Positions 19,115-27,580 of a stretch of 53,202 nucleotides of DNA are shown here, piece by piece. A program made the position numbers and the translations under genes. Below the pieces are notes generated by a model. It did not search any database. It was not told the DNA's origin and was given only the letters and a program-made list of their open reading frames with translations. Origin of the DNA: an uncultured Desulfovibrionaceae bacterium (lineage in GTDB: Bacteria > Desulfobacterota > Desulfovibrionia > Desulfovibrionales > Desulfovibrionaceae); assembly GCA_944324045.1 (NCBI GenBank), contig CALUUT010000065.1:1-53202 (forward strand), in the 5' to 3' direction. Numbering within the stretch: position 1 is the stretch's first letter; each line of letters begins with the position of its first letter.

Positions 19115-19292
19115 AGCCGCTCCAAAAAACTGCAGACGCTGCAATACATCAGCACCATTTTACGCAAGTCAATACAAAACGCGCGCCTTTCCGCCAGCGC
19201 CCGCAATCCGCGCCTTTTCGGAAAACCGCACCCCGCTGTAAAACCAGAACGCGCAAAATCCGCGCAACGGGCGCTCAACCGCAGGCGAAATC

Positions 19293-21794
19293 CTACTTCA
19301 GACTGACGACGGTCACGCCGTCGCCGCCAAATTCCTCCGTTGCGAGTTTGTAGGACGCAACCGCCGGAAACTGCCGCAAAAAGGCATGTATCTCCTTGCG
19401 CAAAGCGCCGGTTCCGCGGCCATGAATCACCTCCACGGCATGAAAGCCCTGCAGCACCGCCCGGTCCAGAAACGCCGCCAGCGAAGCCACGGCTTCGTCC
19501 GCTCTTTGACCGCGCACATCCACGCGCAAGGCCGCAACCTCCTCTTCTCCCGTCCGGGAAGACGGCTGCTCCGCATTGCGCGCCGGCCGCATCCCTTTGA
19601 CGCCGCCCGCCCCGCTTTGCGGCGCCTGCGCCGGTTTGCCGGAATCTGGCGCGGCGGCCTGCACAGGCTTGCCGCATACGCTCAATTCCGTGATGGAAAC
19701 CCACATGGACACGCCGCTCAAATTAATTTTCGCCCGCTGTTTGCGCGCATCCAGGTCTTCAATATACGCCTTGCGGTCCCATGGCGCATAGCGGACCGTC
19801 ATGCCCTTTTCCAGATCGTCAAAAGCCGGGCCTGCGCGGCCGCCGCCGTTTTCGCCGGACACGGCGGCTTTGGCCTGCAAAAGCTCCCGGGCTTTGGCCA
19901 GCTCTTTAAGCGCGCTTTTATGCGACGCCCGCCCTTCTCTGTAGCGCTGAAGCACGTCCTGACCAATGCGCCGCACCTCGGCGGCCAGCGCCGCCCGTTC
20001 CGCTTCAAAACGCTCTTCAAGGCGTTTGCGCTTTTCCGCAAGACGCTGCTCCTCGGCGCGCAGGCGCGCCGCTTCTTTTTCCCGCTCCACGGCCAACGCA
20101 TTCAAACGCTCCACCAGCGCCGTGACGTCGCCGCCGTCCAGAAGCAGATACTGTTCGGCGCGGCGTATCACGGCCTCATCCAGACCATGATCCCGGGCCA
20201 CGTCCAGAGCGCGGCTCGCCCCGACCTGATCATACGCAAGACGGTACAAAGGGCGTTTGCTTGACGGATCAAACAGGACCGACGCCGCGCGCACGCCCGC
20301 GTGAGACAGGGCGTAGGTCTTCAGCGCGGGAAAATGCGTGGCCGCCACCACATACGCCTTCTTCTCCAGTATTTCATCCATCACGGCCTGCGCCAGAGCC
20401 GCGCCCTGCGCCGGGTCCGTGCCCGCGCCGAACTCGTCGAGAATCACAAGGCAGTTCGGACCCAGTTCCGGCCATATGCGCGAAAGATGCTCGATTTGCG
20501 CGGTGAAGGTGCTGACGTGATCTTCAATGCTTTGCTCGTCGCCGATAAAGGCAAAAATATTGTCCCAAAGCGGCAGACGGCTTCCGGCTTCGACAGGCGC
20601 GGGTATCCCGCTCATGCCCAGAAGCGCGATAAGCCCCAACGTCTTCAGGGTCACGGTCTTGCCGCCCGCGTTGCCGCCGCTGATGATCAATCCGTACTCA
20701 TTCTCCCGGATCATGATATCCACAGGCACCGTCTTGCCTGCGCGGCCCCGTTTGCCTGACAAACGGTCTGTACCCCCGGTCCCGCCGGCATCCCCGTATG
20801 CCGCGCCGGATGGTGCGCCGGACGCGTTCTGCGCAGCATCGCCCAGCGCCAGCAGCGGATGCCGCGCATTTTTAAGATGCACGGGCGCGTCTTTTTCAAA
20901 ACGCGGCACGCGGCCGTCGTACAGTCTGGCCAGCGCGCATTTCGCGGCAAGCACGTCCAGTTCCGCCAGGAACAGATACGCGCCTTCTATGGCGGCCTGC
21001 TCCTGACGCACAAGCCCGGTCAGATAATGGACGACCCTGCGCTCCTCATCGCGCTCGCGGCGCTTCAGTTCCTGAAGCGTGTTGTTCAGCTCCACCAGAA
21101 ACATGGGCTCGAAGTAGCACGTTTCGCCCGTCTGCGAATAGTCATGAATAATGCCCTGGAGCCGACCTTTGAAGTTCGCCTTGAGCGGCAGCACATAGCG
21201 ATCCGCGGACAGCGTCATGAACTCATCCTGAAGATACTGCGCGATGTTGTACCGCTGGGCGAAATCCTTCGCCTTGCGCAGGCATTGCTGATGCAGCCCG
21301 CGTATTTCCTGGCGTATCAGCAAAAGGTCGGGCGAGCTTTCGTCGCGAATGAGTCCGTCGTCGGAAAGGCAGCGGAACAAAGCCGCCGTGGCGTTCGCCG
21401 CCGCGGGGCATGACAGGGCGAGCTCTTCAAGAAGGGGCCAGCTTAATGCGGCAACGCCGCTTTGGATGTTTGCGGCCACGGCTTTGCGCGCCTCCTTCGC
21501 AAGACCCAGAACCTGACGCACTGCCCACAGCGCGTCCGCATCCAGATCATCGGGGCGGCTTTTCAGATACCGGAATACGCCCTCCAGCGAAGGAAACGCC
21601 GTCAGCGCAAACCCGGCGCGGGCGTAAAAAATTGCAGCCTGCTCAAAAAGGCGGGCGTCGCGCTCAATCTCTTCAGGGACGTTTTTGGGGAAAAGCGAAA
21701 GACAGGCCCGTTGTCCGGCTTCCGATACGGCAAAACGCGCAAGACGCCGAAGCACCTTTTCAAACTCAAGCACATGAAGGCAGCGACTGTCCAT
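19293..21794 (-). CDS. mutS2: MutS2 ATPase/endonuclease
   Basis: An 833-residue MutS2. The ATPase core has a Walker A motif SGGNAGGKTVTLKT (Lys379) and a Walker B motif VILDEFGAGTDPAQGAAL. A coiled-coil region (about 540-640, rich in E/R/A) follows, and the C-terminal Smr domain (about 750-833) carries VDVRGQRADEA and HGRGTGALRKEI. MutS2 suppresses recombination and, in Bacillus, splits collided ribosomes. Walker A reads GGN where most MutS2 proteins have GPN, a small oddity. A low-complexity linker precedes the Smr domain. It begins 8 bases after yqeY, so the two are probably translationally coupled; dnaG starts 178 bases downstream. Confidence 0.95.
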   Translation of the reverse strand: MDSRCLHVLEFEKVLRRLARFAVSEAGQRACLSLFPKNVPEEIERDARLFEQAAIFYARAGFALTAFPSLEGVFRYLKSRPDDLDADALWAVRQVLGLAKEARKAVAANIQSGVAALSWPLLEELALSCPAAANATAALFRCLSDDGLIRDESSPDLLLIRQEIRGLHQQCLRKAKDFAQRYNIAQYLQDEFMTLSADRYVLPLKANFKGRLQGIIHDYSQTGETCYFEPMFLVELNNTLQELKRRERDEERRVVHYLTGLVRQEQAAIEGAYLFLAELDVLAAKCALARLYDGRVPRFEKDAPVHLKNARHPLLALGDAAQNASGAPSGAAYGDAGGTGGTDRLSGKRGRAGKTVPVDIMIRENEYGLIISGGNAGGKTVTLKTLGLIALLGMSGIPAPVEAGSRLPLWDNIFAFIGDEQSIEDHVSTFTAQIEHLSRIWPELGPNCLVILDEFGAGTDPAQGAALAQAVMDEILEKKAYVVAATHFPALKTYALSHAGVRAASVLFDPSSKRPLYRLAYDQVGASRALDVARDHGLDEAVIRRAEQYLLLDGGDVTALVERLNALAVEREKEAARLRAEEQRLAEKRKRLEERFEAERAALAAEVRRIGQDVLQRYREGRASHKSALKELAKARELLQAKAAVSGENGGGRAGPAFDDLEKGMTVRYAPWDRKAYIEDLDARKQRAKINLSGVSMWVSITELSVCGKPVQAAAPDSGKPAQAPQSGAGGVKGMRPARNAEQPSSRTGEEEVAALRVDVRGQRADEAVASLAAFLDRAVLQGFHAVEVIHGRGTGALRKEIHAFLRQFPAVASYKLATEEFGGDGVTVVSLK

Positions 21795-21802
21795 ACGGCA
21801 AA

Positions 21803-22252
21803 CTACTTGGCCTGCAATGCCGCGCGCACGGCCGCGCTGAGCTCTTTGCCGTCGACCCGGCCCTTGTGCGCCGCCATGATATGATTCATCACCCGGCCCA
21901 TATCGCGAACTTCCCGCGCCCCTACGGCCAAAACAGCTTCCCTGACGAGCGCCTCGATTTCTTCCGCGCTGAGCGCCTTTGGCATGTATTCCTTGAGCAC
22001 GGCGTATTCCGCGGCTTCCTTGTCCGCAAGCTCCGGCCTTTTTCCGGAACGAAACTGCTCCATGGCGTCCTGGCGCTGTTTGGCCTGCTTCATGACGACG
22101 TCAAGAAACTCCTCTTCCGTAACCGGCCGCATAAGCTGCACCTGAAGATTCTTGGCGGCGGTCTTAAGATGCCGCAATACGGAAAGACGAAGCGCATCCC
22201 TGTTTTTGTATGCCGTCACATAATCTTTCTCTACACGTTCGATAAGGGACAT
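21803..22252 (-). CDS. GatB/YqeY domain protein
   Basis: A 149-residue protein matching YqeY: MSLIERVEKDYVTAYKNRD...LRLSVLRHLKTAAKN, followed by EFLDVVMKQAKQRQDAMEQF and GRVMNHIMAAHKGRVDGKELS. The fold is the tRNA-binding tail of GatB; the biochemical role of the stand-alone form is not settled. It lies between rpsU and mutS2-dnaG-rpoD, its usual neighbourhood in many bacteria. The ribosome-binding site is weak (GGTG). Confidence 0.92.
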   Translation of the reverse strand: MSLIERVEKDYVTAYKNRDALRLSVLRHLKTAAKNLQVQLMRPVTEEEFLDVVMKQAKQRQDAMEQFRSGKRPELADKEAAEYAVLKEYMPKALSAEEIEALVREAVLAVGAREVRDMGRVMNHIMAAHKGRVDGKELSAAVRAALQAK

Positions 22253-22596
22253 AGGACACCGTTCCGGCTTGAAAGGTGAAACGAATGGGGGGAAGGCCTT
22301 TTTTCCAAAAAGACAAAAGCCTCATGAAGCTTTTTTCGCCCGCGCAAAGGCCGACCGGGGCGTTTTCCTTGCCGGGCCGGAACAGCTCCGCTGGTCCGGA
22401 AACGGCCGTATGCGCTTCGCGCCATGCGGCGCGGCGAAACGCGTCTTTAACGAAACAATCCGTGCGCTCCAACATTCGCCCGGAAGCGCTTTTTTTAAGA
22501 CAAATACAGGAAGCCCCGGCCTTCGGCCGGGCTTCCCATACAAACATGTCACATTTTTACGGAACTGCCTTGCCCGGAAAAAGGGCATTGGCGCCG
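22253..22596. other. rpsU-yqeY intergenic region
   Basis: These 344 bases contain the rpsU terminator (22509-22536). Towards yqeY they carry short inverted runs (for example AAGCTTTTTT near 22326 and AGCGCTTTTTTT near 22485) but no reading frame that resembles a protein on either strand. A promoter for yqeY-mutS2-dnaG-rpoD is expected here; none is clear. Confidence 0.4.
22509..22536 (-). terminator. UUCG-type hairpin after rpsU
   Basis: GGAAGCCC-GGCC pairs with GGCCGGGCTTCC across a TTC(G) loop: twelve pairs with one bulged C. On the minus strand the following bases are T-rich but interrupted (TGTATTTGTCTT). It is probably the rpsU terminator, perhaps with partial read-through into yqeY. 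Confidence 0.65.
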
Positions 22597-22800
22597 TTAC
22601 GCTACATTCAACTTCCTGATCTTCTTCAGGAGGCGCTTGCGGGCCGCAGCCTTTTTCTTCTTGCGCATCACGCTGGGCTTTTCAAAATGCTGCCGCTTCT
22701 TCATTTCCGAAAGGATTCCGGCCTTTTCAACCTGCTTTTTGAAACGGCGCAGCGCGATATCAAAATTATATTCGCCATCGTCAAGATATACTCCAGGCAA
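22597..22800 (-). CDS. rpsU: 30S ribosomal protein S21
   Basis: A 67-residue, very basic protein with the S21 sequence [17 protein letters not shown] and [23 protein letters not shown]. It binds the 3' domain of 16S rRNA. I chose the TTG at 22800 (giving [13 protein letters not shown]...) because GGGGAGG lies 8 bases before it. A GTG at 22809 abuts the same Shine-Dalgarno sequence and leaves no spacing. It heads the gene order rpsU - yqeY - mutS2 - dnaG - rpoD, a variant of the macromolecular-synthesis operon. Confidence 0.93.
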   Translation of the reverse strand: MPGVYLDDGEYNFDIALRRFKKQVEKAGILSEMKKRQHFEKPSVMRKKKKAAARKRLLKKIRKLNVA

Positions 22801-23104
22801 GACAATCACCTCCCCGCCTTTTCGGCATCAGATTGACGCAATGTAAAAAAGCCTTCCTGCTTTTACAGGACTGCTTTGGTCATACATCGCGCAATAAAAT
22901 ACGGCAAGACATTCGCTTTCTATCGCGTCCTGCCATTAAGGGGTTTTTCTCTAACCGAAAAGAACAAAAAAAGCAAGCCCCTTTTATCCAAAACTCCGCG
23001 GAAAGACGCCTCACGCCTCTTGAAGCGGAATCCCGAATCAGGGGCTTTTCAAACACTCCTTCATGCCAAGAGCGAAACAATCTCTTCCCTGAACGCAAGG
23101 CGCG
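22801..23104. other. intergenic region between rpsU and the hup unit
   Basis: No gene is supported on either strand. The minus-strand transcript from hup meets a possible terminator: AAGCCCCT (22975-22982) and AGGGGCTT (23040-23047) can pair around a structured 57-base loop, followed on the minus strand by GCTTTTTTTGTTCTTTT. The part next to rpsU should contain its promoter, which I could not identify with confidence. Confidence 0.45.
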
Positions 23105-23278
23105 TCACCGGCCCGCATCCCGCCATGATCTGAACACGGCAAGCGCCAGCCCTACGCCGAGCACGCAAACGACAATATAGACAAAACCGAAAAACAGGGC
23201 ATGATCAAACTGCCACCAGGGGATATCCATGGGGAGCATGCTGTGTATGGTTTCGCCTTTAAGCATCATGCCAGCCAT
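23105..23278 (-). CDS. 57-residue single-span membrane protein downstream of hup
   Basis: Unrecognised small protein. Translation gives a short polar N-terminus (MAGMMLKGETIHSM), then LPMDIPWWQFDHALFF leading into a hydrophobic helix (FGFVYIVVCVLGVGLALAVF) and a basic tail (RSWRDAGR). It therefore looks like a one-helix inner-membrane protein. The start is 11 bases after the hup stop on the same strand, implying co-transcription; ATG codons at residues 4 and 5 are alternatives because the ribosome-binding site is weak. The WW-Q-F-D-H segment before the helix looks constrained, and the codon use matches the neighbours. I give it no function. Confidence 0.65.
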   Translation of the reverse strand: MAGMMLKGETIHSMLPMDIPWWQFDHALFFGFVYIVVCVLGVGLALAVFRSWRDAGR

Positions 23279-23289
23279 ATGCGCGACGC

Positions 23290-23562
23290 CTATTCCACGG
23301 CGTCCTTAAGGATTTTGCCGGGACGGAATTTGATCACCTTGGCCGCGGGAATAGTGATTTCCTCGCCTGTGCGGGGATTGCGGCCTTTACGGGCTTTGCG
23401 CGACTCGACGGCAAACGTGCCAAAGCCAGTAAGCGCAAGTTTTCCTTCGCTGGCAAGAATGTCCTTCACGGCTTCAAGAAAGGCGTTCAATGAACGCTCG
23501 GCGCTGGCTTTCGTCAGGTTTGACTTTGTCGCTATGGCATCAACCAGTTCAGCTTTGGTCAT
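23290..23562 (-). CDS. hup: HU-family DNA-binding protein
   Basis: A 90-residue histone-like protein. MTKAELVDAIATKSNLTKASAE, the GKLALTGFGTFAVESRKARKGRNPRTGEEI arm region with the intercalating Pro of RNPRTGE, and KVIKFRPGKILKDAV match HU along the length. It dimerises, bends and compacts DNA. AGGAG lies 7 bases before the ATG. It lies downstream of rsmA and upstream of a small membrane-protein gene. A long imperfect inverted repeat lies just upstream of it. Confidence 0.95.
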   Translation of the reverse strand: MTKAELVDAIATKSNLTKASAERSLNAFLEAVKDILASEGKLALTGFGTFAVESRKARKGRNPRTGEEITIPAAKVIKFRPGKILKDAVE

Positions 23563-23595
23563 GTAACAACTCCTCTTGTCAACAGCGTTAAGTGT

Positions 23596-23648
23596 AGTAT
23601 ATGCCGGCTGGATTAAGAGGCGTCAGGTGAGCCTTAACCAGCATATAC
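23596..23648 (-). promoter_or_regulatory. hup upstream region with imperfect inverted repeat and -10-like site
   Basis: On the plus strand GTATATGC-CGG-CTGG-A-TTAAG (23597-23617) faces CTTAACCAGCATATAC (23633-23648). The arms match except for three- and one-base insertions. The minus-strand TATACT (complement of 23596-23601) can serve as the hup -10, with a poor CTGACG -35 19 bases away (23621-23626). The repeat overlaps both, so it could be an operator or a leader hairpin; this is inference. Confidence 0.45.
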
Positions 23649-23762
23649 GCTATGAGATAAACATCTTTTCAAGCTGGCTGTCAAGCAGCCGCGCCAAATT
23701 CAGGCAAAAGCGCCGGAAAATCATCATATATGGACATACTCGCCTGAAACGAAAAAGAATGC

Positions 23763-24623
23763 CTACTCAAGCAACGCGGACAGGCTTTGAAACAGCGCCG
23801 GACTTATTTCCTCCGGCCGGGACAGCCGGGACAGGCCGTGCGCGGTCAAAAGGGCCTCAATACGCTCATTCCACCGCGCGCGCAGGATGCTCCCAAGCTG
23901 CTTGCGGCGCTGCTGGAAACAGGCGTGCAAAAGCCCGGCGAAACGCGCAAGGTCCACTTGCGGCCGGGCCGGCAGCGGCGTGAACAGCAATACGGCGGAA
24001 TCCACCTTGGGCCGCGGGACAAAAACCGAAGGCGGAACAACCATGAGCCTGCGCACCGCCATAAAAGAACGTATCCATACCGTCAACGCCCCGTATGCGC
24101 CGGTTCCCGGCTCCGCGGTCAGACGCTCGCCCACTTCCTTCTGAATCATGAACACAGCCCGGCTCAGTCCTGTCGCGCGGCTGAAAAGCTCCCACATCAG
24201 GGGAGAAGCGATGTTATACGGCAAATTTCCGATGATTTTCCAGTCAGGCTTGCCCGCTTCTGAAACGAGCCGTTCCCACGAAAACGCGAGCGCATCCGCA
24301 AGCACAGGATGCGCCAAAGCGGGGCTCGGTCCTTTTGGGGCTGAAAGCGGCCGCTTATGCCTAAACACAAGCTCGCGGTCCTTCTCCAGCACGATAAAGA
24401 GTTCCGGTCCGGCGGCCCTGATCAATCCCGTCAACGCGCCCGGTCCGGGACCAATCTCGATGACCCTGTCTTTTTCGTTTATTTCCAGGGCGGCGACAAT
24501 ACGCATGGCCACATGCGCATCCCGCAGAAAATTCTGTCCCAGACTCCGTTTCGCCAAAGGCAAATCTCCGCCCGCATTGCGCGCCCGCGCGCTCTGTCCC
24601 TGCGTCCGGTTTCGTTTCGTCAT
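23763..24623 (-). CDS. rsmA: 16S rRNA (A1518/A1519) dimethyltransferase RsmA (KsgA)
   Basis: A 286-residue SAM-dependent enzyme that dimethylates two adjacent adenines in helix 45 of 16S rRNA late in 30S assembly. It shows the KsgA N-terminal block KRSLGQNFLRD, the SAM motif VIEIGPGPGALT (about residues 54-65), and the catalytic NLPYN motif. The start MTKRNRTQ at 24623 is preferred. The frame stays open another 120 bases, but that extension is translated from the dispersed repeat (copy C) and is not part of the family. It precedes hup, as in other Desulfovibrionaceae. Confidence 0.94.
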   Translation of the reverse strand: MTKRNRTQGQSARARNAGGDLPLAKRSLGQNFLRDAHVAMRIVAALEINEKDRVIEIGPGPGALTGLIRAAGPELFIVLEKDRELVFRHKRPLSAPKGPSPALAHPVLADALAFSWERLVSEAGKPDWKIIGNLPYNIASPLMWELFSRATGLSRAVFMIQKEVGERLTAEPGTGAYGALTVWIRSFMAVRRLMVVPPSVFVPRPKVDSAVLLFTPLPARPQVDLARFAGLLHACFQQRRKQLGSILRARWNERIEALLTAHGLSRLSRPEEISPALFQSLSALLE

Positions 24624-24677
24624 GCCGCTCCCTGCAATCGCCTGTCGCGCCCTGTTCCGCCCGCCGGCGTTTTTCTC

Positions 24678-24757
24678 ATCTATCTTCCTCTGTGGTTTGA
24701 GACTAAAAGGCCACATAGCCCCGCGCCTTTTCCCGCGGGGCATCAGATGGGCGCTTT
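24678..24757 (-). repeat. dispersed intergenic repeat, copy C
   Basis: Read on the minus strand it runs AAAGCGCCCATCTGATGCCC, a CCCGCG...CGCGGGG palindromic arm, CTATGTGGCCTTTT, then the core CTCAAACCACAGAGGAAGAT followed by AGAT. It begins 1-2 bases after the stop of the DUF2062 gene and has the same orientation. It occupies most of the gap before rsmA. Confidence 0.8.
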
Positions 24758-24758
24758 G

Positions 24759-25268
24759 CTACCGCATTGCTTTTTTTCCGGACTTCATCCGGGCGGCCCG
24801 CCGCGCGGCCCTGCGCGCTCTGTACACCGCAACCGTCCGCAGGCACAGGACATAGCTGATTACGGACGCGGGAACGCCCAGGACCACGCCGCCCACGCAC
24901 ATGACGGCCAGCCACTGCCAGCCCTGCTGAATCATGACCTTAAATTCCAGCAAGTCGGCGTTGAAGGGGGGAACGCTGAACGGCGAAACGGCCTTTCCCA
25001 CATAATACAACATCATGTAAAACGGAATCCAGTTTAACGGATTGGAAACCCAGGTTCCCAATGCGGCCGCGATCTTGCTTCCCCGAACCGGCCAGGCGAG
25101 CAACAGGGCCGCAATGGTCTGAAAGGGGATGATGGGCAGAAAACCGGCGAACACGCCAGCCGCCAGGCCTATGGCGATATTGTGCGGCGGCAGAGGTTCG
25201 CGAATCATCCGCAGATACCCCAGGCGCACGGCCCGCCACATTTTGTTTATGAATCCGGGAAGCTTCAT
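24759..25268 (-). CDS. DUF2062 membrane protein
   Basis: A 169-residue inner-membrane protein. The segment RMIREPLPPHNIAIGLAAGVFAGFLPIIPFQTIAALLLAW matches the DUF2062 family, which has the recurrent pattern of P and G residues around the first two membrane helices. Three to four hydrophobic helices are visible (about residues 34-55, 60-75, 85-105 and 125-145), and the C-terminus is strongly basic (RARRAARRAARMKSGKK). Function of the family is not known. ATG 25268 is preferred to an upstream ATG 42 bases away because the latter encodes a repetitive HEGLHDGLHG peptide. The repeat copy C follows its stop directly. Confidence 0.85.
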   Translation of the reverse strand: MKLPGFINKMWRAVRLGYLRMIREPLPPHNIAIGLAAGVFAGFLPIIPFQTIAALLLAWPVRGSKIAAALGTWVSNPLNWIPFYMMLYYVGKAVSPFSVPPFNADLLEFKVMIQQGWQWLAVMCVGGVVLGVPASVISYVLCLRTVAVYRARRAARRAARMKSGKKAMR

Positions 25269-25378
25269 ATGCCTTTTTCCATGCAAGCCGTCATGCAGGC
25301 CTTCATGCAAACGCCGAAAAAATCAGGTCCAGCGGCTTTTGCGCCCGCTTTGCTTTTTAAGCGCGCCGCCTTGCCGGC

Positions 25379-27490
25379 TTATGGCAACACGTCAAAACGG
25401 GAAAAGCGCATGACCAGGCCGGCCCGCCCCTGCGACACGGAACGCAAAGCCGTGGAAAATCCGAAAAGCGCGCGCAAAGGAGCGGCGGCTTTCACAAGTT
25501 TGCAGCGGCCTAGCTCTCCCGCGCCCTGTTCTTCCATGGACTCCACGCGGCCGCCCCGGCTTCCCAAAAGCCCGATGACATCCCCGACATTGGCGTCCGG
25601 CACGGTTATTTCGACGTCCATAATCGGCTCAAGCAGCACGGGCCTGGCCCGCTCCAGCGCAAGCTTCAGGGCGGCCACGGCCGCCATATGAAAACCCACG
25701 GGCGTCGAAGTTTCCTTACGTTCAAACGAAAGAACCGTCACGCGCACATCCTGCACCGGGAAACCGCCGGCCGCCCCGCTTTGCAGGGCCGATTCCAGGC
25801 CCTGACGCACGGCATCCGCCCAGACGCGCGGACAGGCCGTTTCCGAAGCGCGCGCCGCGCCCTGCTCCCGCTTGCCGCGCGCGGCTTTCCCGCACTGACC
25901 GGCGCTGCCGGAAGACATGAGCGCCGAAATATCCACAATGTTTCCGCTCATGCGCGGCAGAGGCTCGACCCGCAAAGACACCATCCCGTGGTGCGGCGTA
26001 TCGCCCAGTTCGCGCTCAAAGGTCGCCGACGCCTCGGCCGCGTCCTGAATGGTTTCCTGATGCACGACCTGCGGCTGCCCCACGCGCGGGCTGATTCCGT
26101 ATTCCCGGCGGATGCGCTCAGTAAGCACCTCAAGATGCAACTCGCCCATGCCGGAAACCAGACGTTGCCCTGTGGCCTCGTCCACCTCAAGGCGCAATGT
26201 CGGGTCTTCCACCAGATACCGGTTCAACGCCTCATCCAGTTTTTTGCCTTCTTCCGCGTTGCGCGGCTCAAGCGCAAGGGAGATCACCGGCTTGTACGCA
26301 TCCAGATTTTCCAGAATCAGAGGCCGCGACTTGGCGGCCAGGGTATCGCCGGTACGCGGAGCGCGCAGGCCGCCAAGGGCCACGATATCGCCGCACAGGG
26401 CGATATCCAGGGATTCGCGCCGGTCGGCGTTCATGCGAAAGATGCGGGCGGGGCGTTCATCCACCCCCTGCGTCGTGTTGCGCAGAACTTCGCCGGGCCG
26501 GATTGAGCCTGCGTACACCCGAACCAGAGCCAGAGGACGGCCCGCATCCATCACCACCTTGAAAACAAGCGCCGCGACCGGGTCCGAAGGGTCGGGCCGC
26601 ACGAGTACGGGAGCGTCCGAATCCGGGAGCGTTCCTTCAACGGGCTTCGCTTCAGCCGGCGAAGGCAGGTATTTCACCACCCCGTCAAGCAATGGCTGCA
26701 CCCCGATATTGCGCAGGGCCGAGCCTGCGAAAACAGGAACCAGCCGCCCGGACAGGCAGCCCCGGCGCAGGCATGCGTCAAGAAGCGCCGGGCTCAGATT
26801 CCCGGTCTCGCCGCTTAAATACGCGTCCATGACCGCCTCATCCTCGTCGGCCAGAAGCTCCAGAAGCGTTTCGCGCCAGACGTTCGCGTTTTCAAGATCC
26901 TCGCCGGTCAGGGGCGCGGCGCGCACCGTGCGGCCCTGGCTTTTTTCGTCGAAATCAAGACGCTGCATGGTCACAAGGTCCGCCACAGCCGCAAATTCAT
27001 CCCCCTGCCCCAGCGGGATGGTCGCCGGCGCGGGCCGCGCGCCCAGACGCGCGCGCATGCTTTCAAGCGCCGCGCCGTAGTCGGCCCCAGGCCGGTCCAT
27101 CTTGTTCACAAATGCAAGCTTGGGAACCCCGTATTTTTCGGATTGCCGCCATACGGTTTCAGACTGCGGCTCAACGCCGCCCACAGCGCAAAACACCCCC
27201 ACGGCGCCGTCAAGCACCCGCAAGGAGCGCTCCACCTCAATAATGAAATCAACATGCCCGGGCGTGTCGATGATGTTGATTCTGGTTTTGTCCCAAAAAC
27301 AGGTCGTGCAGGAAGAGGTTATGGTAATGCCGCGCTCCTGTTCCTCAGGCATGAAATCCATGGTGGCGTTTCCGTCATGCACTTCGCCCATGCGATGAAT
27401 TTTTTCCGTGTAAAACAGAATGCGCTCCGAAAGCGTGGTCTTGCCCGCGTCAATATGCGCTATAATCCCGATATTCCGCAATGCGTCCAT
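25379..27490 (-). CDS. fusA: EF-G paralogue with a diverged domain IV
   Basis: A 703-residue translational GTPase. The G domain is standard: AHIDAGKTTLSERI (P-loop Lys17), EEQERGITITSS, DTPGHVDF, and NKMDRPG. Domains II, III and V are recognisable, the last ending in PLRALFGFSTALRSVSQGRAG. Domain IV starts normally (QPQVVHQETI), but the GSGQYG block expected soon after is missing and a short basic, Gly/Ala/Ser-rich stretch (GSAGQCGKAARGKREQG) is found instead. This suggests a second EF-G (EF-G2 type), not the str-operon copy. GGAG lies 7 bases before the ATG at 27490; an extension upstream is not supported. Confidence 0.85.
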   Translation of the reverse strand: MDALRNIGIIAHIDAGKTTLSERILFYTEKIHRMGEVHDGNATMDFMPEEQERGITITSSCTTCFWDKTRINIIDTPGHVDFIIEVERSLRVLDGAVGVFCAVGGVEPQSETVWRQSEKYGVPKLAFVNKMDRPGADYGAALESMRARLGARPAPATIPLGQGDEFAAVADLVTMQRLDFDEKSQGRTVRAAPLTGEDLENANVWRETLLELLADEDEAVMDAYLSGETGNLSPALLDACLRRGCLSGRLVPVFAGSALRNIGVQPLLDGVVKYLPSPAEAKPVEGTLPDSDAPVLVRPDPSDPVAALVFKVVMDAGRPLALVRVYAGSIRPGEVLRNTTQGVDERPARIFRMNADRRESLDIALCGDIVALGGLRAPRTGDTLAAKSRPLILENLDAYKPVISLALEPRNAEEGKKLDEALNRYLVEDPTLRLEVDEATGQRLVSGMGELHLEVLTERIRREYGISPRVGQPQVVHQETIQDAAEASATFERELGDTPHHGMVSLRVEPLPRMSGNIVDISALMSSGSAGQCGKAARGKREQGAARASETACPRVWADAVRQGLESALQSGAAGGFPVQDVRVTVLSFERKETSTPVGFHMAAVAALKLALERARPVLLEPIMDVEITVPDANVGDVIGLLGSRGGRVESMEEQGAGELGRCKLVKAAAPLRALFGFSTALRSVSQGRAGLVMRFSRFDVLP

Positions 27491-27580
27491 TTTGGTCTCC
27501 GGATTTATCGCTTGTATGTGTTTCGGCTCCGCGCCCTTGCGCGCGGCCATGCCCCAAAACGCCTGTGGAAATGAGCCGTC

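Noticed and set aside
22276..22836. Plus-strand open frame opposite rpsU and its 3' region
   Set aside because: It overlaps a ribosomal protein gene and terminator, and has no protein-like sequence.
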